Source: Terriglobales bacterium
Lineage (GTDB): Bacteria > Acidobacteriota > Terriglobia > Terriglobales > Acidobacteriaceae
DNA length: 48,710 nt
Direction: 5' to 3'
Assembly (NCBI GenBank): GCA_035691485.1
Contig: DASSIZ010000116.1
Span: 1-48,710, forward strand
Position 1 is the stretch's first letter. Each line of letters begins with the position of its first letter. Both the position numbers and the translations under genes were made by a program. Shown piece by piece: positions 34,901 to 43,412 of the stretch. The notes below the pieces were generated by a model. The model saw only the letters and a program-made list of their open reading frames with translations, made no database searches and had not been told where the DNA came from.

Positions 34901-37183
34901 TTGAAAATCGTGGTGCGTAATCGGGTCCTGGCAGTTCTCACCATTGCAATCTGGCTGGCGACGTCCACTGCGCTGGCGACGCAGACGGCGGAAACTGCCC
35001 CGAAGACTTCAAGCAAGAAATCCACGAAAACATCGGCCAAGACGAAACGCAAGGCGCGGCGCAAGAAGACGGTAAGCCCGCAGCGCATCCGGCGGATCCG
35101 GCGCGCGTTTGTCGCCTCCAGTGAACTGAAGCCGATGGCGCGGCAGTTGCTCGAGAACCGCAGCCCAGCGGCCTACGCCGGTGTGGAAGCATATGCGCGG
35201 CGACATGCCCACGATGACGCCGGCGTCCTGGCCAATCTCGCGCTCGGCTATGCGCACACGCTGGATCACGATCCGGCAAAGGCCATTCTGCCGCTAAAGC
35301 TGGCGCAGGCGCGAGCCGGCGACCTGGCCGACTACACGACATACCTGCTGGGTTCCTCGTACCAGGCTACGGGCCAGACCGAGCTGGCAGTTGCCACCCT
35401 GCGTGACTTCAACACCAGGTATTCGGACTCGATCTTCTCGCGAGATGCCGCAGTGGCTTATGCAAACGCACTGGTTGCGTCCGGCAGCGCGGCACAGGCG
35501 GCGGCTCTGCTGGACAAGTACCGCCGTCCTTATCGTTCGGACCTGGAATACGCGTACGGCCGCGCGCTCCTGCGCGCTGGAGACACGGCGCGCGGCGCGG
35601 ACGTTCTGCGGCACCTTTATTTTTCCACGCCGTTGGCCGCGGAAGCGGAGGATGCAGGCAAGCTGCTGAGCGCCTCCGGCGAGATCGGCGCCAACTACGC
35701 GCTGCAGAAGGCCCGCGCCGACCAGTTTGCGCAGGCGAAGCGCTATCGCGAGGCGGCGCAGGAATACCGCTCCTTGTTGCCGCTGGCGACGCCGGAGGAG
35801 CGGCCGGCAGTCGAGGTCGCGCTGGCCGGGGCGCTGCACCGCAGCGGGGACGATCGGCAAGCGCGGCAGATGCTGGAATCGATGTCGCTGACTTCGAGCG
35901 AGCTCAATGGCGAGCGCTTGTTCTACCTGGGCGAAATGGCGCGCGGGTCGAACGACGACGAACGTTTCCTGAGCATCCTGGCGCAGTTGCGGCAGACTAC
36001 GCCCACCAGCTCGTACCTGGAGCAAGCATTGCTGAGCGCGGGAAACATGTTCCTGCTGCGCAACGATTACGACCGCGCCATCGATTGCTATCGCGAAATC
36101 GTGGAGCGCTTCCCGCAGGGGAAGCTGGCGCCGTACGCGCACTGGAAGGTGGCATGGCTCAATTTGCGGGAAGGACGGGCCGACGCCGCGCGCAAGGGGT
36201 TCGAGGAGCAGATCGCACTCTACCCGGGATCGCAACAAGTGCCGGCGGCGGTGTACTGGCGCGCGCGCCTGGCGGAAGAGGAGCAGAACTCGCCCAAGGC
36301 CCGCGTGTATTACCAGAAACTCTCGCAACGCTTCCGCAACTATTACTACGCGGAACTTGCGCGCGAGCGCTTGCAGGAGCTGAAACACTCCTCCGCCACC
36401 GATAGCGATCCGGTGCTGGAGAAGATTCCGCCAATCCAGCTGACCGCGGCGTATACGCGCGTGCAGCCTCCCGCGGATGACTTGCGGGCGCAGAAGGCGG
36501 AGCTGTTGCAGAACGGCGGCCTGACCGAGTTCGCCATCCGAGAGTTGAGGATGGCGGCCGAGGAAGAAGACGGTGCGTCGTGGGCGACGGCGGAGATAGC
36601 GCGGTTGTACCGGGACAACGGGCAGTATTACCGGGCGTTGCAGGTGCTGAAGCGAGCGGTGCCCTCGTACTTCGCCATGGACTTGGAGGCCTTGCCGCGG
36701 CCGTACTGGGAAGACCTGTTCCCGCGCCCGTGGTGGACCGACGTGAAGAAATACTCCTCGAACAATGGACTCGACCCGTTCCTGGTGGCCTCGCTGATCC
36801 GGCAAGAATCGGAATTCAACCCGGAAGCGATCTCGCACGCCAACGCCTGGGGCCTGATGCAGGTATTGCCGAGCACGGGAAAGAAACTGGCGCATTCGAT
36901 GAAGGTGCACTACTCGAACGAGCAACTGCTCACGCCCAATTACAACCTGCAACTTGGCACGCGCTACTTCCGCGAACTGGTGGACCACTTCAACGGCAAA
37001 GTGGAGTACGCGTTGGCCGCCTACAACGCCGGCACCGACCGGGTTGATTCCTGGCTTTCGAACGGCAAATACCGCGACGCGCAGGAGTTCGTGGAGTCGA
37101 TCCCGTTCACCGAAACGCGCGAGTACGTGCAGTCGGTGCTGCGCAACGCCACGGTATACAAGCGCCTGTACGGGACGCCGTAG
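34901..37183 (+). CDS. slt: Soluble lytic murein transglycosylase with TPR-like repeats
   Basis: This periplasmic enzyme of about 760 residues cleaves the MurNAc-GlcNAc bond to give 1,6-anhydromuropeptides. The signal peptide (RVLAVLTIAIWLATSTALA) is followed by a Lys/Arg-rich stretch and long TPR-like helical repeats (about 100-550). A C-terminal SLT domain has the catalytic Glu636 in IRQESEFNP, then GLMQVLPST and YALAAYNAGTDRV. The start is uncertain: TTG 34901 comes one base after the GAF stop and just behind GGGG, while an ATG at 34859 would overlap the GAF gene by 41 bases. Its products are the substrates of NagZ and AnmK encoded at 11.9-14.3 kb. Its stop abuts that of lspA head-on with no gap. 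Confidence 0.9.
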   Translation: MKIVVRNRVLAVLTIAIWLATSTALATQTAETAPKTSSKKSTKTSAKTKRKARRKKTVSPQRIRRIRRAFVASSELKPMARQLLENRSPAAYAGVEAYARRHAHDDAGVLANLALGYAHTLDHDPAKAILPLKLAQARAGDLADYTTYLLGSSYQATGQTELAVATLRDFNTRYSDSIFSRDAAVAYANALVASGSAAQAAALLDKYRRPYRSDLEYAYGRALLRAGDTARGADVLRHLYFSTPLAAEAEDAGKLLSASGEIGANYALQKARADQFAQAKRYREAAQEYRSLLPLATPEERPAVEVALAGALHRSGDDRQARQMLESMSLTSSELNGERLFYLGEMARGSNDDERFLSILAQLRQTTPTSSYLEQALLSAGNMFLLRNDYDRAIDCYREIVERFPQGKLAPYAHWKVAWLNLREGRADAARKGFEEQIALYPGSQQVPAAVYWRARLAEEEQNSPKARVYYQKLSQRFRNYYYAELARERLQELKHSSATDSDPVLEKIPPIQLTAAYTRVQPPADDLRAQKAELLQNGGLTEFAIRELRMAAEEEDGASWATAEIARLYRDNGQYYRALQVLKRAVPSYFAMDLEALPRPYWEDLFPRPWWTDVKKYSSNNGLDPFLVASLIRQESEFNPEAISHANAWGLMQVLPSTGKKLAHSMKVHYSNEQLLTPNYNLQLGTRYFRELVDHFNGKVEYALAAYNAGTDRVDSWLSNGKYRDAQEFVESIPFTETREYVQSVLRNATVYKRLYGTP

Positions 37184-37708
37184 TCAGCGAACAGCTTTCT
37201 GTTCGGCGGGGGTTTTGGCGAAGAGGATCTCGGCGACCAGCAGCAGCGCCCCGACCACGATGGCGCTGTCGGCGATATTGAAGGCGGGCCAGTGGTAGCT
37301 GCCGAGGTAGAAGTCGAAAAAGTCCACTACCCGCCCGTTGAGCAGGCGGTCCCAGAGATTCCCGAGAGCTCCGCCAAGAATCAGCGACAACCCTACGCCG
37401 GTCACGGTCATGCTGTGGCTGTTCTTCCAAAGCAACGCCGACACCACCGCCAAGGCGACAATCGAAAACAGGATGAGGATGGCGACCTTCCACTCCGAGG
37501 ACGATTCGGCAAACAGGCCAAAGGCGGCGCCCGGATTCTGAACGTGAGTAAGGCGGAAGAAGCCGGGCAGGACGGGAATACTGTCGTGCAGCGCGATTTT
37601 GCCGGCGACCAACCACTTGGTGCCGCGATCCAGCACCACCACCAGGATGGCGATCAGGAAGTGGTACTTGCGCATCGCGTGGGTTCCCGTGCTCGTCTTA
37701 TCGTCCAT
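37184..37708 (-). CDS. lspA: Lipoprotein signal peptidase (signal peptidase II)
   Basis: This 174-residue inner-membrane aspartic protease cleaves lipoprotein signal peptides after lipid attachment. Four transmembrane helices are visible. The catalytic Asp pair lies in GALGNLWDRLLNGRVVDF and FNIADS, and the NPGAAFG motif is present (about 58-64). ATG 37708 follows GGAG and overlaps the end of ileS by 11 bases; an internal ATG at 37675 would also work. The ileS-lspA order is common in bacteria. The stop directly abuts the slt stop. Confidence 0.95.
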   Translation of the reverse strand: MDDKTSTGTHAMRKYHFLIAILVVVLDRGTKWLVAGKIALHDSIPVLPGFFRLTHVQNPGAAFGLFAESSSEWKVAILILFSIVALAVVSALLWKNSHSMTVTGVGLSLILGGALGNLWDRLLNGRVVDFFDFYLGSYHWPAFNIADSAIVVGALLLVAEILFAKTPAEQKAVR

Positions 37709-40538
37709 GGGCTCCGGTCTCGATCTCCTTCAAGGCCGCGCTGCAGCGCTCGCACACGGTCGGATACTTGGCATCATCTCCCACCTGGGTGGAGTAATTC
37801 CAGCAGCGTTCACATTTTTGGCCGGGAGCCTTGCGGATTTCAACGGTAATTCCGCCGCCGCTGCCGTTACCCGAAGGAGCTGCTGCTAATTGGACGCTGG
37901 AGACGATGAACAAGTAGCGCAATTCGTTCTGGTGGCGCTGCACAAGCGGGTACAACGATTCCGGGACGCCCAGTCGAACTTCAGCCTCCAGGGCCGATCC
38001 AATCAACTTTTCATTGCGGGCGCTCTCCAGCGCCTTCAGCACCTCGTCGCGGACCTGTGACAGCTCCTGCCACTCCGCCAGCAGCGCCTGCGTGGCCTTG
38101 CCGGTCAAGGAGAAGCCCTCCCCGGGGATACTCTCGGGCTGAGTGAATACTTCCAGGTGGACGCTCGACTGGCGATTGGCGACTTTAGGCAGGAAGGTCC
38201 AGATTTCATCGGCGGTAAAGCTCATGATCGGCGCCAGCAACCGCACCAGCGCCTCGCCGATGCGCCAGATGGCAGTTTGTGCCGAGCGCCGCGCATGCGA
38301 GTCTGGAGCAAAGGTGTAGAGGCGATCCTTGACGATGTCGAAGTACGTTTTGCTGAGCGCATCTACGCAGAATTCATTCACGTCCTGGTAGACGCGATGA
38401 AAGAGGAAGGCCTCGTACCATGCCAGGACCCGCTGCGAAACCTGCGCCGTCTGCGCCAGCGCCACCCGGTCGAGGAACTCCATTTCCGCGTAGGGGACGG
38501 CGTCGCGCTGGGGATCGAAATCGTAGAGATTGCTCACGATGTAGCGGAAGGTGTTGCGAATCTTGCGATAAGTTTCGGCGATGCGCTGCATGAGGGATTC
38601 GTCGGAGCGCACGTCGTCGCGAAAATCCACCGATGCCACCCACAGACGCACGATTTCCGCCCCCATGCGATTGGCAATGTCGACGGGATCGACATCGTTG
38701 CCGAGGGATTTGTGCATGGCGCGGCCCTGCATGTCGAGCGTCCACCCGATGGTGCCCACGATCCGGTAGGGCGCGGAATTGCGCGCGCCAATGGAGCAAA
38801 GCAGGGAAGAGTGAAACCACCCGCGGTACTGGTCGCCGCCTTCGATGTACATGTCCGAGGGCCAGGGCAAATCGGGCTCGCTCGATTGGACCGCCAGGTA
38901 GCTGCAGCCGGATTCGAACCAGACATCGACGATGTCGGTTTCCTTGCGGAACCGCGAGTCGCCACACTTGCCGCACTTGGTGCCGGGGGGAACGATCTGC
39001 TCCGGTTTCACGCTGTACCAGGCATCGGCGCCGTCGCGGCGGAACAGGTCTACGATGGCGCGCTCCACTTCGGGCGAGCGCAGAAACTCGTCACAACCGT
39101 CGCAGAACATGATGGCGATGGGCACGCCCCAGACGCGCTGCCGCGAAATGCACCAGTCCGGCCGGGTGGCGATCATGTTGGAGATCCGCTCTTCGCCCCA
39201 GGCCGGGTCCCAGCGCACTTTCTTGATCTCATCGAGGGCGCGGCTGCGCAGCGTGCCGCCACCGAGCTTCGCTTCCATGGAAATGAACCACTGTTCGGTG
39301 GCGCGAAAAATTACCGGGTGATGACAACGCCAGCAGTGCGGATAGGAGTGCTCGATTTTCTCGACGTGAAGCAGCACGCCGCGCGCCTTGAGCAACTCGA
39401 CGATAGAATCGTTCGCCTGGAAGACCGTCTTGCCGTCATATTCGGGCAAGCCGTGGCGAAGACGGCCGGATTCGTCCACGTTGCAGGTTTGGTCGAGGTT
39501 GTACTTCTGCCCGGTATAAAAATCGTCGGCGCCATGCGAGGGCGCAGTATGCACCGCTCCCGTGCCTTCTTCCATGTGCACGTATTCGGCGTTCACCCCC
39601 AGGATCTGGCGATCAAGGAAGGGGTGCGCGTAGGTGGTGTGCTCCAACTTGCGCCCGGGAAAGCGCGCGACCACGTTGCGCTGCAAGTCGCATTTTTCCG
39701 CGGTCACTTGCGCCAGCTTGTCGGCGACGATGTACAGCTCGCCGCCCGAGGCGAGCGCAACATATTCCTCATCGGGGTGAAAAGCGACAGCCATGGAAGC
39801 GGGCAGCGTCCACGGGGTGGTGGTCCAGATGATGGTCGAAACCGGCTTGCCGGCGAGCGCGTGATCGAGCTTTGCGGGATCGCTGGTCATCCGGTACTTC
39901 ACCCAGATGGAGGGGCTGACGTGGTTCTTGTATTCGACCTCGGCCTCGGCGAGGGCGGTCTTGTCGTGAATGCACCAATACACGGGGCGCAGGCCCTTGT
40001 AGACCGCGTTCTGCTCGATGAACTTGAACAGGGTTTCGATGACCACCGCCTCGTACTGCGGGGTCATGGTGGAGTAGGGCTGGTCCCAGCGGCCGAAAGT
40101 ACCGATGCGCTTGAACTGCTGGCGCTGCAGGTCGAGGAATTTTTCCGCGTACTGGCGACACGCCTGCCGGACCTGGAGCGGGTCCATCTCCAGCTTCTTG
40201 CGTCCGAGCGCCTCATCGACCTTGATTTCGATCGGCAGGCCGTGGCAGTCCCATCCAGGTATGTAAGCCGAATCAAAGCCCGCCATCGTCTTCGATTTGA
40301 CGATGAAGTCCTTCACGGTTTTGTTCAGCGCCGTCCCCAGGTGAATGGGCCCGTTGGCGTACGGAGGCCCGTCATGAAGCAGGTAGACCGGGGCGCCCTG
40401 GCGTGCCTGTCGGATGAGGTCGTAGATTTTCATCTGCTCCCAGCGGGCGAGCATCCTGGGCTCGTTCTGGGGCAGGTTGGCCTTCATCGAAAACTCGGTT
40501 TTCGGCAAGTTCAGCGTGGCTTTCAGTTCTTGCGGCAA
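37698..40538 (-). CDS. ileS: Isoleucyl-tRNA synthetase
   Basis: This 946-residue class I enzyme charges tRNA(Ile). The HIGH motif reads PIHLGTALNK (about 64-73), the KMSKS loop reads AMHKSLGN near residue 609 (a known variant), and the editing domain lies in between (about 200-400, with WTTTPWTLPAS). A C-terminal zinc finger (CERCW...CERC, about 905-940) is present, as in the bacterial type. The start is TTG at 40538, giving the usual LKATLNLPKTEF opening; no in-frame ATG occurs just upstream. It is coupled to lspA by an 11-base overlap. Confidence 0.96.
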   Translation of the reverse strand: MPQELKATLNLPKTEFSMKANLPQNEPRMLARWEQMKIYDLIRQARQGAPVYLLHDGPPYANGPIHLGTALNKTVKDFIVKSKTMAGFDSAYIPGWDCHGLPIEIKVDEALGRKKLEMDPLQVRQACRQYAEKFLDLQRQQFKRIGTFGRWDQPYSTMTPQYEAVVIETLFKFIEQNAVYKGLRPVYWCIHDKTALAEAEVEYKNHVSPSIWVKYRMTSDPAKLDHALAGKPVSTIIWTTTPWTLPASMAVAFHPDEEYVALASGGELYIVADKLAQVTAEKCDLQRNVVARFPGRKLEHTTYAHPFLDRQILGVNAEYVHMEEGTGAVHTAPSHGADDFYTGQKYNLDQTCNVDESGRLRHGLPEYDGKTVFQANDSIVELLKARGVLLHVEKIEHSYPHCWRCHHPVIFRATEQWFISMEAKLGGGTLRSRALDEIKKVRWDPAWGEERISNMIATRPDWCISRQRVWGVPIAIMFCDGCDEFLRSPEVERAIVDLFRRDGADAWYSVKPEQIVPPGTKCGKCGDSRFRKETDIVDVWFESGCSYLAVQSSEPDLPWPSDMYIEGGDQYRGWFHSSLLCSIGARNSAPYRIVGTIGWTLDMQGRAMHKSLGNDVDPVDIANRMGAEIVRLWVASVDFRDDVRSDESLMQRIAETYRKIRNTFRYIVSNLYDFDPQRDAVPYAEMEFLDRVALAQTAQVSQRVLAWYEAFLFHRVYQDVNEFCVDALSKTYFDIVKDRLYTFAPDSHARRSAQTAIWRIGEALVRLLAPIMSFTADEIWTFLPKVANRQSSVHLEVFTQPESIPGEGFSLTGKATQALLAEWQELSQVRDEVLKALESARNEKLIGSALEAEVRLGVPESLYPLVQRHQNELRYLFIVSSVQLAAAPSGNGSGGGITVEIRKAPGQKCERCWNYSTQVGDDAKYPTVCERCSAALKEIETGAHGR

Positions 40539-41126
40539 TCCGGTCCTGGTCTCCGCGATGAGGGTAAGTTTTTATTATAGCGAGTTCATCACTGACTCAC
40601 CTTTCAATCGCGGGAGTAATGGCGAAGCCGATTGCGGGAATCGAAAAATTGCAGCCCAGGATTGTTGCCGGATGTGTTCTCTTGTCAGGTACATGCCCCG
40701 AAGTACCACCGCAATTCTTGTCCTCAGCGTGTAAAACTTTCGTGTCATGTACCTCTGACCGCGACTCCTGCAGCAGCCCCGTGTTAGCCTTATATGCAGA
40801 GTGGGGTCAGGACTCGGTTTGCAGGGTTGGTTCGCGCTTTGGGCATTTTCGTCCCAGAGGCTGTATCGGCGGGCTGAGGCTCGGCATCAAATTTTCGGTA
40901 TTTCGTAGAGTACATTGCGGCGTTTGGGGCCATTCCGCACCCAAAAGTGAGCATTTGGACACCAACATTCGGCAGCGGCAGGTCTGGGAAGACGGCCCGG
41001 GTCGCGGACGTGCATGTGCTCACATCATTGGCAGCAGGTCAACTTGGCACCAAATGTGCTGAACATCATAGGTGAATTCGGCTCCTGACAGAGGCGACAG
41101 GGACTGAACCCGGGACAAAAGGTACT
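40539..41126. other. 588-base gap without a supported gene
   Basis: This is the longest non-coding stretch in the window. It separates the divergent ileS and tonB genes. A plus-strand open frame (40619-41062) exists but lacks a ribosome site and has an un-protein-like composition, so I do not call it. The only recognisable element is the sigma-54-like promoter at 41044-41060. No T-box or tRNA-like structure was recognised before ileS. Confidence 0.6.
41044..41060 (+). promoter_or_regulatory. Sigma-54 (RpoN) type -24/-12 promoter before tonB
   Basis: TTGGCACCAAATGTGCT matches the RpoN consensus TTGGCACGNNNNTTGCW at all fixed positions but two, with the essential GG and GC dinucleotides at the correct spacing. 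Transcription would start near 41071, about 55 bases upstream of the tonB ATG. An enhancer-binding activator would be needed; none is encoded in this window. Confidence 0.55.
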
Positions 41127-42140
41127 ATGGCACATCAGCTATTGACTCCATCTCCAACGCAGGTCCGGCCGTCCATACCCGAATTGAACCTGCTGCTTCC
41201 CCAAGATTTCGAGCTGTCGCTTTGGCAATCGTTACGGCGGCAGATCCACGATTGGCGTCATCCGCAAAAGCTTCCGCCCCTGCACCTGACCTCGAAACCG
41301 GTCCCGGTGCGGGAAATCTGGGGCTCATACAACTACAAGAAGCGCGGCGCAGTGGGATCCACCATCGTGCATATGCTGGCGATTGGCGGCATCATCGCGG
41401 TGTCGCTGGCGGGCGCCAGGGTAGTCAAGCAGGTTCAGAAGCAAGAGCAGATCACGCTGATCGCCCCCGACATTTCGCAGTACATGCCGCTCTCGTCGAA
41501 GAAGAATGACACCATCGGCGGCGGCGGTGGCGGCGGCGATCGCGACAAACTGCAAGCGCCGAAGGGACGTCTGCCCAAGTTTGCCATGGAGCAGTTCACG
41601 CCTCCGGCGATGGTGATCCGCAACGACCACCCGAAGCTGCCGATGGAGCCCACCGTGGTTGTGCCTCCGCAGGTGAAGATCGCACAAGCCGCGCTGCCCA
41701 ATTTCGGCGATCCGAAGTCGGTGATCCCGTCCGGCCCGCCCTCTAACGGCACCGGTTCCGGCGGCGGCATTGGCTCCGGCTCCGGCGGCGGCGTGGGTTC
41801 CGGTGAAGGACCCGGCGTCGGCCCTGGCCGCGGCGGCGGCATTGGAGGCGGCATATTCAAGGTCGGCGGCGGCGTATCCGCTCCGCGCGCTCTCTCCACT
41901 CCCGATCCCGAGTATTCGGAAGAAGCCCGCAAGGCCAAGTACCAGGGCACGGTAGTGCTCTGGCTGATCGTGGACCAGAGCGGTCACCCGCAGCAGGTGA
42001 AGGTGGCGCGCTCGCTCGGCATGGGCCTGGATCAGAAGGCTATCGAGGCGGTCCGGCAATGGAAGTTCGAGCCGGCGATGAAGGACGGCCGCCCGGTCGC
42101 GGTCCAGATCAACGTCGAGGTCAATTTCAGGCTGTACTAG
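41127..42140 (+). CDS. tonB: TonB-family energy transducer with extended cytoplasmic N-terminus
   Basis: This 337-residue protein has about 75 cytoplasmic residues, one transmembrane helix (about 77-97), a periplasmic linker with a Gly-run (about 131-137) and a long Gly/Ser-rich stretch (about 207-250), and a C-terminal TonB domain (about 255-337) with PDPEYSEEARKAKYQGTV and VRQWKFEPAM. TonB carries proton-motive energy from ExbB/ExbD to outer-membrane receptors. Classical TonB starts with a few cytoplasmic residues, so the long head is unusual. No exbB, exbD or receptor gene adjoins it. A sigma-54-like promoter lies upstream and a strong terminator follows, so it is a single-gene unit. Confidence 0.9.
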   Translation: MAHQLLTPSPTQVRPSIPELNLLLPQDFELSLWQSLRRQIHDWRHPQKLPPLHLTSKPVPVREIWGSYNYKKRGAVGSTIVHMLAIGGIIAVSLAGARVVKQVQKQEQITLIAPDISQYMPLSSKKNDTIGGGGGGGDRDKLQAPKGRLPKFAMEQFTPPAMVIRNDHPKLPMEPTVVVPPQVKIAQAALPNFGDPKSVIPSGPPSNGTGSGGGIGSGSGGGVGSGEGPGVGPGRGGGIGGGIFKVGGGVSAPRALSTPDPEYSEEARKAKYQGTVVLWLIVDQSGHPQQVKVARSLGMGLDQKAIEAVRQWKFEPAMKDGRPVAVQINVEVNFRLY

Positions 42141-42165
42141 AGAATTCGCTGTAGCGAAACACGCC

Positions 42166-42200
42166 AAGGGAGAAGCTAACCGGCTTCTCCCTTTGCTTTT
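42166..42200 (+). terminator. Intrinsic terminator after tonB
   Basis: A perfect 11-bp stem AAGGGAGAAGC/GCTTCTCCCTT (42166-42176 and 42183-42193) with a 6-base loop is followed by TGCTTTT. It begins 26 bases after the tonB stop. Confidence 0.85.
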
Positions 42201-42288
42201 GGGACCTGGAAGCTTTCGTTGGCCCAGCGCACGGCTGTATTGATTCGCGGGCATAACCGTTGTCTAATGCCGCTCGCGGCAGGTGATG

Positions 42289-42588
42289 ATGATCCAGATT
42301 GTCTGGGAGTTCCAAGTCCCTGAAGGGAAACGCGAGGACTTCGAGCGCCACTACGCGAGCGACGGCACCTGGGCGGAGTTCTTCAAGCGCGACTCTGCTT
42401 ACCGGGGCACACAATTGCTTCGCGATATGAACGATCCATGCCGCTACTTCACCATCGACACCTGGGACGACGAGGATTCCTACGGTGCCTTCCGCGTCAT
42501 GCATCACAAGGAGTACACCGCCCTAGACCAGGAAATGGAGGCGCTGACCGAATCCGAGAAGAGGCTGGGAGTTTTTCAGTCCACCTGA
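42289..42588 (+). CDS. ABM-fold (antibiotic biosynthesis monooxygenase-like) protein
   Basis: This is a small ferredoxin-like alpha/beta barrel protein of about 99 residues: strand IQIVWEFQVP, helix KREDFERHYAS, then FFKRDSAYRGTQLLRDMN, strand CRYFTIDTWDDEDSYGAF and helix KEYTALDQEMEALT. Relatives include heme-degrading and quinone-oxidising monooxygenases as well as stress proteins, so no substrate is claimed. Three consecutive start codons (GTG, ATG, ATG at 42283, 42286, 42289) are possible; the last has the best spacing to AGG. It is a second ABM-like gene in the window, besides the one at 46478. Confidence 0.78.
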   Translation: MIQIVWEFQVPEGKREDFERHYASDGTWAEFFKRDSAYRGTQLLRDMNDPCRYFTIDTWDDEDSYGAFRVMHHKEYTALDQEMEALTESEKRLGVFQST

Positions 42589-42633
42589 CAGCCCGGCTGG
42601 CCCTTATCCACAACATCCCACCAGGCCTGTAAA

Positions 42634-43383
42634 ATGAAAAAGCGCATGCCGGCCTGGTTGGAACAGCTCAATAAAGAAGTCGTAGCGTGCACCCGCTGCC
42701 CGCGCCTGGTGGATCACTGTCGCAATGTCGCGCGAGAGAAGCGCCGCGCCTATCGGGAATGGGAATACTGGGGGAAGCCGGTGCCGGGCTTCGGCGATCC
42801 CAATGCGCGCGTGCTGATCCTGGGGCTGGCGCCGGGCGCGCACGGGTCCAACCGGACCGGGCGGCCGTTTACGGGCGACTCGTCGGGGATGTTCATGTAC
42901 CCGGTGCTGCACGCCACCGGGTTCGCCTCGCAGCCGAACGGAACGCACCTTGGCGATGGGCTGAAGCTGACGGATGCCTACATCACCGCGACCGTACGCT
43001 GCGCCCCGCCGCAGAACAAGCCCACGCCGCAGGAGATCGCCAATTGCGCGCCGTTTTTGGACCGGGAACTGGCTGGGCTGACGAAGGTCCGCGTGGTGGT
43101 CGCGCTGGGGCGGATTGGATTTGATGCCTATCTCAACCACCTGCGCCGCCGCGGCGAGTTGAAGAGCAAGAAAGACTATGTTTTCGCGCACGCAGCGCGC
43201 TACACGATGCCGGATGGCAAGATATTGCTCGCTTCCTATCACCCATCCAACCAGAACACGCAAACCGGGAAGCTGACGGAAAAAATGTTCAGGAAGATTT
43301 TTGAGCAGGCGCGCGAACTTGTCTCGCGTGACACCGGGAGAGCGAACCGGAGCCAGGCGGCAGCAGTTTCCTCTTCCTCGTAG
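42634..43383 (+). CDS. udgB: Family 5 uracil-DNA glycosylase (UdgB type)
   Basis: This 249-residue iron-sulfur glycosylase removes uracil and other deaminated bases. The family 5 signature motif GLAPGAHGSNRTGRPFTGD (64-82) and the second motif ASYHPSNQNTQTG (near 205) are intact. The cysteines Cys19-x2-Cys22 and Cys123/Cys138 fit the [4Fe-4S] cluster. Family 5 lacks the usual acidic residue of family 1 in the first motif, and this one has Ala in that place (GLAPGA), as expected. It is convergent with the GT39 gene, 29 bases apart. Confidence 0.93.
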   Translation: MKKRMPAWLEQLNKEVVACTRCPRLVDHCRNVAREKRRAYREWEYWGKPVPGFGDPNARVLILGLAPGAHGSNRTGRPFTGDSSGMFMYPVLHATGFASQPNGTHLGDGLKLTDAYITATVRCAPPQNKPTPQEIANCAPFLDRELAGLTKVRVVVALGRIGFDAYLNHLRRRGELKSKKDYVFAHAARYTMPDGKILLASYHPSNQNTQTGKLTEKMFRKIFEQARELVSRDTGRANRSQAAAVSSSS

Positions 43384-43412
43384 GCACGCTCAGCCAACCG
43401 AATCCAGGCATA

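Noticed and set aside
35294-36988. A 564-codon open frame antisense to the lytic transglycosylase
   Set aside because: It is Arg/Gln/Leu-rich and domain-free, lying opposite a gene with a clear SLT domain and signal peptide.
38157-40580. An 807-codon open frame antisense to ileS
   Set aside because: IleRS motifs are complete on the minus strand. The antisense frame has no recognisable domain and is a composition artefact.
40539-40620. Possible T-box leader before ileS
   Set aside because: No conserved T-box sequence, specifier loop or terminator/antiterminator pair could be found.
40619-41062. Open frame of 147 codons in the ileS-tonB gap
   Set aside because: It has no ribosome site and many Cys, Ser and Trp in no pattern, and it overlaps the sigma-54-like promoter.
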